Source: Acidimicrobiaceae bacterium (GTDB lineage Bacteria; Actinomycetota; Acidimicrobiia; Acidimicrobiales; Acidimicrobiaceae). From it: a stretch of DNA of 50,286 nucleotides. Positions 1 through 8,073 of the stretch are shown piece after piece. The notes under the pieces were generated by a model that saw only the letters and a program-made list of their open reading frames with translations, made no database searches and was not told the origin of the DNA. The stretch covers positions 1-50,286 of the forward strand of contig JABEUN010000036.1 of the NCBI GenBank assembly GCA_013044385.1, given 5' to 3'. Every line of letters starts with the position of its first letter. Positions within the stretch are counted from its first letter, which is position 1. The translations under genes and the position numbers were made by a program.

Positions 1-1936
1 AATAGGTAGAGGGGCATCGGGAGACGTCTACCTTGCTCAGGATAGGACACTCGGCCGGAAGGTCGCGATCAAACTCCTGCACGCCAATCTCGCCGGCGAC
101 CCGGTGTTTACCAAACGGTTCCGCGCTGAGGCGAATGCAGCGGCGGCGCTGAATCATCCGTCCATCATGAGAGTGTTCGACTGGGGTGAATCGTCGGGCA
201 CACCATATCTGGTGCTCGAGTTCCTGTCTGGCGGGTCACTTCGAGAGTACATTGCGCAGTCGGGCGTACTAGATCCACCTCAGACGGCGACACTTGCTTT
301 GCAGACAGCGCAGGGGCTTTCATACGCCCATGCAAAGGGGTATGTGCACAGGGACCTGAAGCCGGCAAATCTCCTTTTCGATGAGGAGGGGAGGGTTCGC
401 ATTGCAGATTTCGGGCTCGCACGTTCGCTGTCAGAAGCTGCTTGGACAGAGCCGGTCGGTGTCCTGATTGGGACCGCCCGCTACGCCTCCCCCGAACTTG
501 CGTTAGGTCTGGAGTCGAGTGCTGCGTCGGACATTTACTCGTTTGGCCTTGTCATCTATGAGGCCATGGTTGGACGGATTCCATTTTCGGGAGACACGAC
601 AGTCTCTATCCTGATGTCGCGGATCGGTGCGAATGTGGAGCCTCCTGAGGAGACATCGGTCCTAAGCGACCTCATCCGTAGCTGCTGCAGGGCTGAGCCG
701 TCCGAGAGGATATCTACTACAGAACTCCTTGGCGAACTCGAACGGCTTGTGCGAAGGCTGGATCCGCCAAAGCCACTATCGCTCATCCCCCAGATTGGCC
801 TAATACTTCCGGGTTCGGATCCGGAGCTTACGACCATATCCCCGGCAGATCCTTTGGTGGTCGACGGAAGTCCCAACCTTATGACCCCCTCGCTAGTTGC
901 AGCAAACGCAGGTCCGGATCTGTTTGATCTGGAGGACAGGACTGACGTCGGGGGTTCTGCACTTTCCTTAAATTCATCGGAGGAGCCCCCCACACAGGAG
1001 CGAGAGACGGCTTCAGTTGAAGCCGCAAAGACTGCCGGTGTCCGTCGTCGACGCAGATGGCGCGTTCCAGCGCTGATAGCTGCGGGCCTAGTGATCGTCC
1101 TGTTCGCTGGCGCGGTAGGTGATGGCCTGATCAAGATCTTTCCTCCAGTGAAGGTTCAGGTTCCTTCGGTTTCTGCAACCGAACTTTCCTTTGCGAAGAC
1201 CGAGCTGGTCAAGGCCGGTCTAGTCCCTGAAGTATCCTCTCGCATCTACTCGTCGACGGTCCCAGATGGTGCCGTAATCACCGAGCAACCTAGGGCGGGG
1301 ACCTATGCAGTAAAAGGGTCGGCAGTCCAGTTGGTCGTATCGCTCGGTCATGGGCCAGTCGAGATCCCCATAGTCTCGAATCTGACCGTTTCCCAGGCAG
1401 AGAGCAAACTTCGCTCGGCTGGACTCGGCTACTCCCTCACACAGGCCTACTCTGAAACGGTGCTAGCGGGTACCGTCATCTCCTACCAGCCATCTTCGGG
1501 CTCGGCTCCATACAGGTCAGTGGTTCAGCTGACAGTCTCGAAGGGTCCTGCGCTTCGGCAGATTCCTGACCTTGGCGGAATGAGTTCGCAACAGGCGACC
1601 CAGGAGCTTCAACAACTTCGGCTGGTCGCTGTCTTAGTGAATACCTATTCCGACACAGTCCCGGTCGGGACTGTGATCTCCACTTCTCCACCTGCAGGTG
1701 CCTTTGCGGCCAGGGGATCGACTGTGACGGTATCGGTGTCTCAGGGGCCCCACCTTGTGCAGGTGCCAAACGTGCTGGGAGATACGATCGCAGCAGCTAA
1801 GGCTGCCCTAGCAAATGTCGGCCTTACGGTATCTGTCATCTACGGTCCTGCTAATGCGACGAGGGCACTTGGGACCAACCCACCGGCGGCAACCACGGTA
1901 CACTACGGTACGTCTGTGAGCCTGTACGCTTTCTGA
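1..1936 (+). CDS. Ser/Thr protein kinase with four PASTA domains (PknB-like), 5' end cut off by window
   Basis: Membrane-bound sensor kinase that phosphorylates proteins on Ser/Thr; PASTA kinases of this type sense peptidoglycan fragments and control growth and division. The frame is open from base 2, so the start lies outside the window. The glycine-rich loop (GRGASGDVYLAQD) and the VAIK lysine are in the first 24 visible codons. HRDLKPAN is near base 347 and DFGLA near base 407, so the kinase core is intact. An acidic, Ser/Pro-rich linker leads to a basic stretch and one membrane helix (about bases 1050-1135). Four extracellular PASTA repeats follow, each opening with a P-x-[VILD] turn (VPSVS, IPIVS, IPDLG, VPNVL). 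The exact paralogue (PknB or another) cannot be fixed without upstream context. Confidence 0.95.
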   Translation, partial: IGRGASGDVYLAQDRTLGRKVAIKLLHANLAGDPVFTKRFRAEANAAAALNHPSIMRVFDWGESSGTPYLVLEFLSGGSLREYIAQSGVLDPPQTATLALQTAQGLSYAHAKGYVHRDLKPANLLFDEEGRVRIADFGLARSLSEAAWTEPVGVLIGTARYASPELALGLESSAASDIYSFGLVIYEAMVGRIPFSGDTTVSILMSRIGANVEPPEETSVLSDLIRSCCRAEPSERISTTELLGELERLVRRLDPPKPLSLIPQIGLILPGSDPELTTISPADPLVVDGSPNLMTPSLVAANAGPDLFDLEDRTDVGGSALSLNSSEEPPTQERETASVEAAKTAGVRRRRRWRVPALIAAGLVIVLFAGAVGDGLIKIFPPVKVQVPSVSATELSFAKTELVKAGLVPEVSSRIYSSTVPDGAVITEQPRAGTYAVKGSAVQLVVSLGHGPVEIPIVSNLTVSQAESKLRSAGLGYSLTQAYSETVLAGTVISYQPSSGSAPYRSVVQLTVSKGPALRQIPDLGGMSSQQATQELQQLRLVAVLVNTYSDTVPVGTVISTSPPAGAFAARGSTVTVSVSQGPHLVQVPNVLGDTIAAAKAALANVGLTVSVIYGPANATRALGTNPPAATTVHYGTSVSLYAF

Positions 1937-1955
1937 ACCAAATGGACACAGGGTA

Positions 1956-2366
1956 TCACTCGGTGATCTCCTTGATCAGGTTGCCTGTAGCGTCTGCGCT
2001 GCCCGTGGGTGCCATGACGGACTGCAGTGCGAGGAGCTTTGTCATGTCTCCCGTCACCTTGATGCGACCGGAGAGGAACGCTTCCATGCCCGCTTGCGGA
2101 TTCATATCTACGAATAAGGCTTTAGCCGTTAGGTAGTCGAGGGAGACCGTCACGTCAGGCGACTCGAGTTCGCCTATCTCCATGTCGAGGAACCCGGCAC
2201 TTGTATCAATGTATGTCCTGAGTTCAGCCTCTCCGAACGGCATCTCGGTCACTATCTGATTCATTCGGATTCTCGCCGCTATTGCCGGACTATCTCCTAG
2301 GTGTTCCTGGCGCAATCTCCTCGCCTCTTCAATCCACTCAGCGCTCAAAAAAGGGTGCTTTGCCAA
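1956..2366 (-). CDS. SCP2 sterol-carrier-like domain protein
   Basis: A 136-residue single-domain protein resembling the SCP2 fold, a small lipid-binding domain that presents hydrophobic ligands to enzymes. The family look comes from the pattern of a strand with 'DMEIGELESPDVTVSLDY', then 'ALFVDMNPQAGMEAFLSGRIKVTGDM' split over the middle; the G-R-I-K-V-x-G-D turn followed by a helix (KLLALQSVM) is typical. There is no signal peptide, so it is cytosolic. It is convergent with the kinase gene, 19 nt away, and divergent from the thioesterase gene, which suits a role in lipid or acyl-CoA handling. The ligand is unknown. Confidence 0.8.
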   Translation of the reverse strand: MAKHPFLSAEWIEEARRLRQEHLGDSPAIAARIRMNQIVTEMPFGEAELRTYIDTSAGFLDMEIGELESPDVTVSLDYLTAKALFVDMNPQAGMEAFLSGRIKVTGDMTKLLALQSVMAPTGSADATGNLIKEITE

Positions 2367-2525
2367 AGGGGGACTCCTCGATATCGGGATAAGTTGACCT
2401 TACGTGCTCTTCAGAAACACTTTAGGCGGTAAGTCGGGCTGGCAGCAGCAGCCCTCCCTCTGGACCCGAGCCTCCGAATGGTGCATAGATTGGGCGGAGA
2501 AACTTTGATTGCAGGGGGGGGTGCT

Positions 2526-2948
2526 TTGGATCACGCGTCACTTATAACTCTCGAGCAGGCTAATGAGGAGATTGCAAAGGCTCCATTCGTAAGCTGGTGG
2601 GATCTGTCGGTAAAATCGGTCGAACACGGTTGTGCATCGGTTCTGCTTCCATTTCGCAAGGATCTCCTCAGGCCAGGTGACGTTCTGCACGGCTCGTCAT
2701 ATGAGGTTGCCTCAGACGTAGCAATGTGGGTGGCGATCATGACAGTTGTCGGTATTGCTCCTATGGCGGTCACCATCGAGATGAAGACTTCGTTCTTCAA
2801 AGGTGCTAAAGCGAACCTGATCGCTGAAGCAAAGGTGCTCAAACTCGGACGTAGGGTGACCTTTGGACAGGCCGAGGTCTATTCAGATGGCGTGTTAGTT
2901 GCGCATTCGACACTTTCGTACGCTATGCCAGCCAACCAAGGCGGCTAG
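2526..2948 (+). CDS. PaaI-like hotdog-fold thioesterase
   Basis: Probable acyl-CoA thioesterase or related hotdog protein. The core has the family pattern: 'VKSVEHGCASVLLPF', the conserved 'LHGSSYEVASDVAMWVA' helix (H-G-x-x-x-x-x-x-D, where the family places catalytic residues) and 'MKTSFFKGAK'. The reading frame opens with ATG at 2478, but a TTG at 2526 sits a few bases after a strong AGGGGGGGG ribosome-binding sequence (2513-2521) and gives a 140-residue protein, a usual family length, so I prefer it. The gene ends in a CTAG overlap with the convergent carboxyltransferase gene. Substrate unknown; the neighbours suggest acyl-CoA metabolism. Confidence 0.8.
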   Translation: MDHASLITLEQANEEIAKAPFVSWWDLSVKSVEHGCASVLLPFRKDLLRPGDVLHGSSYEVASDVAMWVAIMTVVGIAPMAVTIEMKTSFFKGAKANLIAEAKVLKLGRRVTFGQAEVYSDGVLVAHSTLSYAMPANQGG

Positions 2949-4477
2949 AGGATCGTCGAATGGCGCCTCGGCGGCAACGAGATCATCTTCTTGGAGTAGA
3001 GGTCCAAGTAAGATGCTATGACACTCCTCATCGATGACGGGTCTATGAGTTCATCTACCACCATCTCGCCGGCGAGCTTGAAGATGTCGTAGCCCTGTCG
3101 GTACTGCTCTCTTAGTTCTTCTGTAGCGACTTTTCGTTCCTCGAGATCGGAAATCTGGGCGAGCTTGTTGAAATAGACGGCGTTGATGGCGGCTTCGGGC
3201 CCCATCACTGCTATCTCTGCTGATGGTAGGGCTATAGTGACGTCCGGATCGTAGGCGGGGCCAGACATGGCATATATGCCTGCTCCATATGACTTCCTGA
3301 CGATTACGCAGACCCTGGGCACGGTGGCAGAGGATGTTGCATATATGAACTTCCTGCCTCGTTTGAGGATCGACGCCCGTTCAACTTGTGTTCCTACCAT
3401 GAACCCCGGGGTATCTACCAGATATACAAGTGGAATTTGGTAGGCATCGCAAAGCCACACAAACTCTGCCCCTTTATCAGAGGAATCTGGGAAAAGCGCG
3501 CCACCTTTGAATGCGGGATTGTTGGCCACTATGCCGACGACCCGACCCTTCATCCTGGCGAATCCAACTACCAACTCCTTTGCAAAGCCGGCTTTGAGTT
3601 CAAGGAAACTGTCAGCGTCGACTATCGCGCTGATCAACCGGTGAATGGAGTAGGGGCGATTTGCGTCGTTGGGAATTATGTCGTCGATCTCATCAGGTGG
3701 AGTACTTGGTTCCACCGATGGGTAGCTTGGCGGTAGCTCGTCGCAGCTCTGTGGGAGGTAGCTAAGTACTTTGCGCGCCAGATCTGCTGCCTCTGTCTCA
3801 GACGATGCGACAAGGTGGCAGGAACCGCTGATCTCGGAGTGCATCTTTGCACCACCCAGTTCCTCTGGCGTTACCTTTTGGCCGATCACCATCTCCACCA
3901 TTCTCGGCGAAGCTATGGCCATCGAAGAGTCGTCCATCATGATCAAGACGTCGCAAAAGACCGGCGTATATGCGGTTCCGGCAAAACATGTTCCGTAAAG
4001 TACGCCGATCTGTGGTACTGACCCGGACATTATTGAATGGAGGTAGAAGAGTTGGCCGCCACCTCTTTTGTCGACGTGGTGTCCGCCGGTCTCATCTATC
4101 CTTGCGCCAGAGGAGTCGATCAGGTAGAGGATTGGGCGTCTGGCTCGGATGGCGGCCTCCTGTGCGCGCACAAGTTTTTCGGCATGGTACGATCCGATCG
4201 AGCCAGCTTTGACCGTGTAGTCCGATGCCGTGAAAAAGATCGTGCGACCCTCAATATTCGCGGAACCGGTCACGACACCATCGGCGGCGAGTTCGGAGTC
4301 CCAATTTCTGGCGAAGCTTCCATATTCGGTGTTAATCTGCCCGTTGTCGAAGAACAGCTTTAATCGGTCCCGGACGAACAACTTGTTCGCGTCTGTTTGA
4401 CGAGCATGACCTTTTTCTGGGCCACCCCGTTCAATGCGAAGCTTCTCGGCTCGGACCCGCTCCTGTCTCGCTCCCAA
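2945..4477 (-). CDS. Acyl-CoA carboxylase, carboxyltransferase (beta) subunit
   Basis: Transfers CO2 from carboxybiotin to an acyl-CoA (propionyl-CoA carboxylase/AccD type). The 510-residue length fits the family. The N-terminal lobe carries 'LIDSSGARIDE' and the C-terminal lobe 'NNPAFKGGALFPDSSDKGAEF' in two parts, 'LVDTPGFMVG' and 'KSYGAGIYAMSG', the acyl-CoA and biotin pocket signatures of these enzymes. Start is TTG at 4477 with AGGAAG nine bases before it. It lies downstream of a biotin carrier gene and an acyl-CoA dehydrogenase gene on the same strand, suggesting branched-chain or odd-chain acyl-CoA breakdown. No biotin carboxylase gene lies in the window. The acyl substrate cannot be read from the sequence. 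Confidence 0.9.
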   Translation of the reverse strand: MGARQERVRAEKLRIERGGPEKGHARQTDANKLFVRDRLKLFFDNGQINTEYGSFARNWDSELAADGVVTGSANIEGRTIFFTASDYTVKAGSIGSYHAEKLVRAQEAAIRARRPILYLIDSSGARIDETGGHHVDKRGGGQLFYLHSIMSGSVPQIGVLYGTCFAGTAYTPVFCDVLIMMDDSSMAIASPRMVEMVIGQKVTPEELGGAKMHSEISGSCHLVASSETEAADLARKVLSYLPQSCDELPPSYPSVEPSTPPDEIDDIIPNDANRPYSIHRLISAIVDADSFLELKAGFAKELVVGFARMKGRVVGIVANNPAFKGGALFPDSSDKGAEFVWLCDAYQIPLVYLVDTPGFMVGTQVERASILKRGRKFIYATSSATVPRVCVIVRKSYGAGIYAMSGPAYDPDVTIALPSAEIAVMGPEAAINAVYFNKLAQISDLEERKVATEELREQYRQGYDIFKLAGEMVVDELIDPSSMRSVIASYLDLYSKKMISLPPRRHSTIL

Positions 4478-4696
4478 TGTCGGTACTTCCTATCTACTCG
4501 GTTATGGCTAGGTTGAGTTAGGCGATTCGTCATTCGCCGCATGGCAAATTACCGCTGGTTGATGATCATGGCGGGTCGGTGAACAGCCCATTGCGCGCAT
4601 TGGTTGGAGAGGATGGATGTAAACCAGGGGGCAAATCACCTAGCTTGCCGACAACACACCTCGGTGCATTCTCCTTACTCCGGTTTCCTGACATAC

Positions 4697-4909
4697 TTAC
4701 TCGACAACCGCGATCGTAGAACCTTCCTCTATGAAGTCCCCTTCGGCGACCAGGTAGCTTTTTAGGACTCCACTCGCATCGGATTCGACGGGGATTTCGA
4801 GTTTCATGGATTCGATTAGTGCAAGTTGCTGGCCCGACTCCACTGGGGAGCCGATCTGCGCCAGCAGCTTCACTATCGTCCCAGTCATGGGGGACTTCAC
4901 ATCTGACAA
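4697..4909 (-). CDS. Stand-alone biotin carboxyl carrier protein
   Basis: A 70-residue biotinyl domain that would carry carboxybiotin between a biotin carboxylase and the carboxyltransferase encoded just downstream. It has the hammerhead-fold layout: 'VKSPMTGTIVKLLAQIGSPV', then the biotinylation turn E-S-M-K-L (lysine near residue 36), then 'DASGVLKSYLVAEGDFIEEGS'. The usual A/E-M-K-M motif is close to this. A good ribosome-binding site (AAGGAGA) lies about 10 bases before the ATG. Of the two flanking genes, it is 219 nt from the carboxyltransferase and 71 nt from the acyl-CoA dehydrogenase. A lipoyl domain is less likely because the motif is MKL, not DKA. Confidence 0.9.
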   Translation of the reverse strand: MSDVKSPMTGTIVKLLAQIGSPVESGQQLALIESMKLEIPVESDASGVLKSYLVAEGDFIEEGSTIAVVE

Positions 4910-4980
4910 GTGATCTCCTTCGGATTGGCTGATTGTCTACACCGGTCTGGCTGCGGGGATCGACCCGAGCCGGTGCCTCG

Positions 4981-6201
4981 CTAATAAGATCGCGGTAGTC
5001 CGAGCTCATGCTCGGCTATGAAATTGAGAATCATCTCATTGTTGATAGGCGCCGTTTTGGACAGGCGTGCTGGTGCAAGCATCTGTATGAGTCCATAGTC
5101 CTTGACGAAACCATTTCCGCCATGTGTCTGAATGGCCCGGTCTGCGGCCTCGAATCCGACCTCCGATGCCAGATACTTCGCCATGTTGGCGTAGGTGCCA
5201 ACTACCTGACCCGGTGCGTGATTGTCGAAAGCGTGAGCGGCTTGATAGGTCAGTAATCTCGCTGCCTCCTGTTGGATTCTCAGCTTTGCTAGTGGATGTT
5301 GGACAGCCTGGTAGCTTCCGATCGGACTGTCCTTGAAGACCACTCGCTGTGTTGCATATGAGACGGACTTTCTGAGGAAGTAGTCGATCAAGCCGACGCT
5401 GAAAGAAGCTGCGACAATTCGTTCAGGGTTTAGTGCCTCAAAGAGGACCTGTGCTCCGAGGTCCTCCTCACCGATCCGCATGGTGTCGTCAACCTCGACG
5501 TTTTCAAAGAACAGTTGAAACTGCTGGTAACCTTCGATTCCCACCGTATCCATCTGGTTCTTTGTCAGACCCGCCGCTCCGGTACCGACCAGGAAGAGGC
5601 TCATTCCGAAGGATTTGGGTAACTTGGCCTCAGTGACCCTGCGGTAGCTAGTGGTTCTAGCCACTACTAGTAGATAGTCGGCTCGGTTGACCCCAGTTAT
5701 CCAGGCCTTTGTGCCATTTAGTAGGTAGCGCCCCTCGCCTATTGGCTTGGCATCGAGGGCGATTTTGAAAGAGTTGGTTCCGGCGTCGGGCTCGGTGATG
5801 GCGAATGCCATTTTGGCTTTTCCCTCGGCTATCTTAGGCAGCCACGTCCTTTTTTGTTCCTCCGTTCCTCCCCTCAGAATCGCCATAGTGTCCATAGTCG
5901 TGAGCAGGGCCATCGTGTTTGACAGACCCCAAGCAGCGAATCTCTCCATTGCGAGTACCATTCCGAACAGCCCAAGGCCGCTTCCTCCGAACTCCTCAGG
6001 TATGAGGGCACCGTAGAGGCCGAGCTTTACCATGGCCTCACTGAGCTCGTCCGGATAGGCATTGTCGTCAGATATTTGCCTCAGGAGACTCTCTTTTCGG
6101 TCTCCGAGTCCATTTAGGTATCCTTCGACGGATTCAATGACGGCCAGATGCTCCTCGGCGAATGAGAACCCATTGACTGTCGCAGTGGAACCAGCACCCA
6201 T
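4981..6201 (-). CDS. Acyl-CoA dehydrogenase (IVD-like catalytic Glu placement)
   Basis: FAD enzyme that introduces the alpha-beta double bond in an acyl-CoA, passing electrons to ETF. Seen: 'AFAITEPDAGTN' and 'GTKAWITG' (FAD/substrate contacts), 'GSYQAVQHPLAKL' and 'IQTHGGNGFVKDYG'. The usual C-terminal catalytic Glu (in 'YEGT') is replaced by 'TAPINNEM', but a Glu sits in 'LNPERIVAA', where isovaleryl- and long-chain enzymes keep their catalytic base. This hints at a branched-chain substrate (inference). I start it at ATG 6201, which follows GGGGGA; the frame itself is open to 6264. It lies upstream of a biotin carrier and carboxyltransferase on the same strand. Confidence 0.88.
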   Translation of the reverse strand: MGAGSTATVNGFSFAEEHLAVIESVEGYLNGLGDRKESLLRQISDDNAYPDELSEAMVKLGLYGALIPEEFGGSGLGLFGMVLAMERFAAWGLSNTMALLTTMDTMAILRGGTEEQKRTWLPKIAEGKAKMAFAITEPDAGTNSFKIALDAKPIGEGRYLLNGTKAWITGVNRADYLLVVARTTSYRRVTEAKLPKSFGMSLFLVGTGAAGLTKNQMDTVGIEGYQQFQLFFENVEVDDTMRIGEEDLGAQVLFEALNPERIVAASFSVGLIDYFLRKSVSYATQRVVFKDSPIGSYQAVQHPLAKLRIQQEAARLLTYQAAHAFDNHAPGQVVGTYANMAKYLASEVGFEAADRAIQTHGGNGFVKDYGLIQMLAPARLSKTAPINNEMILNFIAEHELGLPRSY

Positions 6202-6692
6202 TATTCCCCCGATGGTTTGATGTCCATCGCGAAGATAACACAATCTGCCGTCAGATTTGATCACCCCATCACAGAGGCATTGAGATGACGCGATCCCCGT
6301 TCAGCTGAGCGCATTTGGTCGGGATCGAAGCCAAGAAGAGTCTGAATCCCTTAGGCGTTTGGCTGATTCGGCATGATTCGATCCGATCTATTGAGACGTA
6401 CTGCATTTGCAAGGTTGGTACTACAAAATCGGACCAAGGCAGCCAAATTTTGGCGACTTGGGGTACTAACGCGGACTTTCGGGCGAAGTGTTTGGTTATA
6501 GCTGATCCAACAGAGTCGGACAGGGTCGACCATCTTTATCGATCTGCGATCCACCGAGGTTCTGCGACAGGAGGTTTCGTGATCTACTCCAACGGGACAG
6601 GTGTCAAATTGTGCGAGGGAGTCGGCGTCGTGGTCTCAGCGACGATGGAGAGCTCCGAACCGCCTCAACCCACTTAGCCTTGGCGGGAGCGG
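6202..6692. other. Intergenic stretch without a convincing gene
   Basis: About 490 nt between the acyl-CoA dehydrogenase (which starts at 6201 and runs left) and the 3' end of the sortase gene. One plus-strand frame of 120 codons (6315-6677) crosses it, but its protein matches no family I know and has no clear ribosome-binding site. The promoter of the acyl-CoA dehydrogenase should lie near its left end; I cannot assign hexamers with confidence. No terminator hairpin is evident after the sortase. Confidence 0.5.
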
Positions 6693-7436
6693 CTATGCAA
6701 CCGGCGAGAAGGTGGCAATAACATTGGAATCCCAATGTCCCGTAGACGGATTGAAGGTTCCTCCACAGGTGACGATGACCAGCTTGGGAGAACCCGCTGG
6801 CGAATAGAGGTCGTTTGCGTACTTTGCGAGTGAAGTCTTAAGCAACACGGTAAGCGACGTAGCGGAATAGGCAATTGATTGGCCACTTGGCCCGTACACA
6901 TAGGCCAACGTCCCCTGCTTCAGCCCCCATAGCTTCTTGGCCGGCCCGTTTCCGTATATCGCCGAGTCGTCGTGACCGGCCAGAAGCACGGCCCCAACTG
7001 ACGAGCCGGGACTTGCACCACCCGTCCACCACGCCCACTTGTTTAGATTCGACGGAATTATCAACGAGCCACTTGGGTCCGTTTCGGGGATAAGTGGCAC
7101 CTGTATGTCCATAGACGGAATCTTGATCAAGACCGGTTGAAACACGGAGTTCGACTGTGGACGCTGCTTCAAGGTGAACCCATTGCTCGGAGTGATTGTT
7201 GGTCGAGAGTTGGTCGAAGTAGCAATGGTCAGGTTGAAAGGAGCTAAGTTCGGACCAGGCGAAGGGTTGAACATACCGAGGGCGCCCGCTCCTCCTAAGC
7301 CAGCCAAGGCCAAGCCAACGACGATCACGCCGACTCGGACTGCTCTTACGGCCTTTTTGTGAACGCTAGATTCGATATCGCTGGAACGCCCCTTCGAATT
7401 GGAGCGTAAAGCCCTCCTGTGAAGCGCTTTTGCCAT
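6693..7436 (-). CDS. Sortase, class E/F type
   Basis: Membrane-anchored transpeptidase that cuts a sorting motif and attaches or joins surface proteins outside the membrane. The 247-residue protein has a basic N-terminus, one membrane helix (about residues 33-54), a low-complexity linker, then the sortase beta-barrel: 'IKIPSMDIQVPLIP', catalytic His155 in 'LLAGHDDSAIYG' and catalytic Cys224 in 'VIVTCGGTF'. The stretch after the Cys reads 'GHWDSNVIATF', with Asp where many sortases have the third catalytic residue, Arg. It is divergent from the redox operon, with 352 nt between them. No LPxTG-type substrate protein is visible in the window. Confidence 0.88.
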   Translation of the reverse strand: MAKALHRRALRSNSKGRSSDIESSVHKKAVRAVRVGVIVVGLALAGLGGAGALGMFNPSPGPNLAPFNLTIATSTNSRPTITPSNGFTLKQRPQSNSVFQPVLIKIPSMDIQVPLIPETDPSGSLIIPSNLNKWAWWTGGASPGSSVGAVLLAGHDDSAIYGNGPAKKLWGLKQGTLAYVYGPSGQSIAYSATSLTVLLKTSLAKYANDLYSPAGSPKLVIVTCGGTFNPSTGHWDSNVIATFSPVA

Positions 7437-7788
7437 AGAACTCTCCGTTTCGAAGCCCGACGCGGCGACTGAAGTTTGGGCCCAGCTCCCTCACATATCG
7501 AACGGCCAACCATCGGTTATCAACGCTACTGAATTTTTGACCCGACCTCATTCTAGCCCTCGACCTATGACTTGGGAATTGCAAGCGTTGAGCTTGAGAC
7601 ATGAGGTGCGTCTTGGCCCGGCACTTGGCTGGTTTTCTCGCAACTACAATTATGAGGTCGAGACCCAAGCTCCTCTGCAAAAGCATTCAGTCGGGTCACA
7701 GCAGCGTACCCCGATAATGTATGCATCACTTTTCGAGCAGAAGGTTGTCCCTGTGAAGCATTCCACCAAATTTCGTGACGAATCAGTT
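7437..7788. other. Divergent intergenic region between sortase and redox operon
   Basis: This 352-nt stretch should hold both divergent promoters. The plus-strand frame that ends at 8073 is open back to 7537, but the residues before Met at 7789 are not protein-like for a membrane anchor, so I treat them as untranslated. A TTGACC resembling a -35 lies near 7537, without a convincing -10 at normal spacing. No repeat or RNA gene was recognised. Confidence 0.4.
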
Positions 7789-8073
7789 ATGAAGTCAAAG
7801 AGGATCTCCAAGTTTCTCTGGGTTGGAGCGCTCGGATCTGTCGTGGTCGTGTCCGGTCTTGCGGAGAAGGTGTACCCTGGTAAGGTCGCCCCCTCAAGCC
7901 CAGCTCAGACGACTAATTCGGCATCGACGACTGGCACCTCAGGCTATAACGTCACCAGTTCCACGCTTGCTCCCCCTCCCGCCAGCGCTACGGCTCCATC
8001 GGGGCTGTCGGCAACTTCAGGTTCTTCGTCGTCTGGATCAGCCGCAGCCGCCGCTCCGACGGCCGGCTCGTGA
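7789..8073 (+). CDS. Small membrane-anchored Ser/Ala/Thr/Pro-rich protein; looks like an FMN-binding protein that lost its domain
   Basis: A 94-residue protein: basic start (MKSKRISK), one hydrophobic helix (about residues 9-27), then about 65 residues made mostly of Ser, Ala, Thr, Pro and Gly, ending 'SAAAAAPTAGS'. It is the first gene of the operon and its stop overlaps the ApbE start. In related actinobacterial clusters, as I recall them, this place is held by an FMN-binding protein built as anchor, Ser-rich linker and FMN domain with an S-G-A-T flavinylation motif. Here the anchor and linker are present, but the domain and motif are absent. It may be a remnant, or a real small surface or scaffold protein. 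Start chosen at ATG 7789 because the hydrophobic segment follows directly; no strong ribosome site is seen. Confidence 0.65.
   Translation: MKSKRISKFLWVGALGSVVVVSGLAEKVYPGKVAPSSPAQTTNSASTTGTSGYNVTSSTLAPPPASATAPSGLSATSGSSSSGSAAAAAPTAGS

Noticed and set aside
2945-4477. Naming the carboxyltransferase a methylcrotonyl-CoA carboxylase subunit
   Set aside because: Its neighbour suggests leucine breakdown, but the motifs around residues 150-230 look at least as much like propionyl-CoA carboxylase; the substrate is left open.
4566-5009. 147-codon minus-strand frame over the biotin carrier gene
   Set aside because: Out of frame with the clear biotinyl domain and Arg/Pro-rich like typical shadow frames.
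6315-6677. 120-codon plus-strand frame in the gap after the acyl-CoA dehydrogenase
   Set aside because: Protein resembles no family, TTG/GTG start without a ribosome site, and composition is not gene-like.
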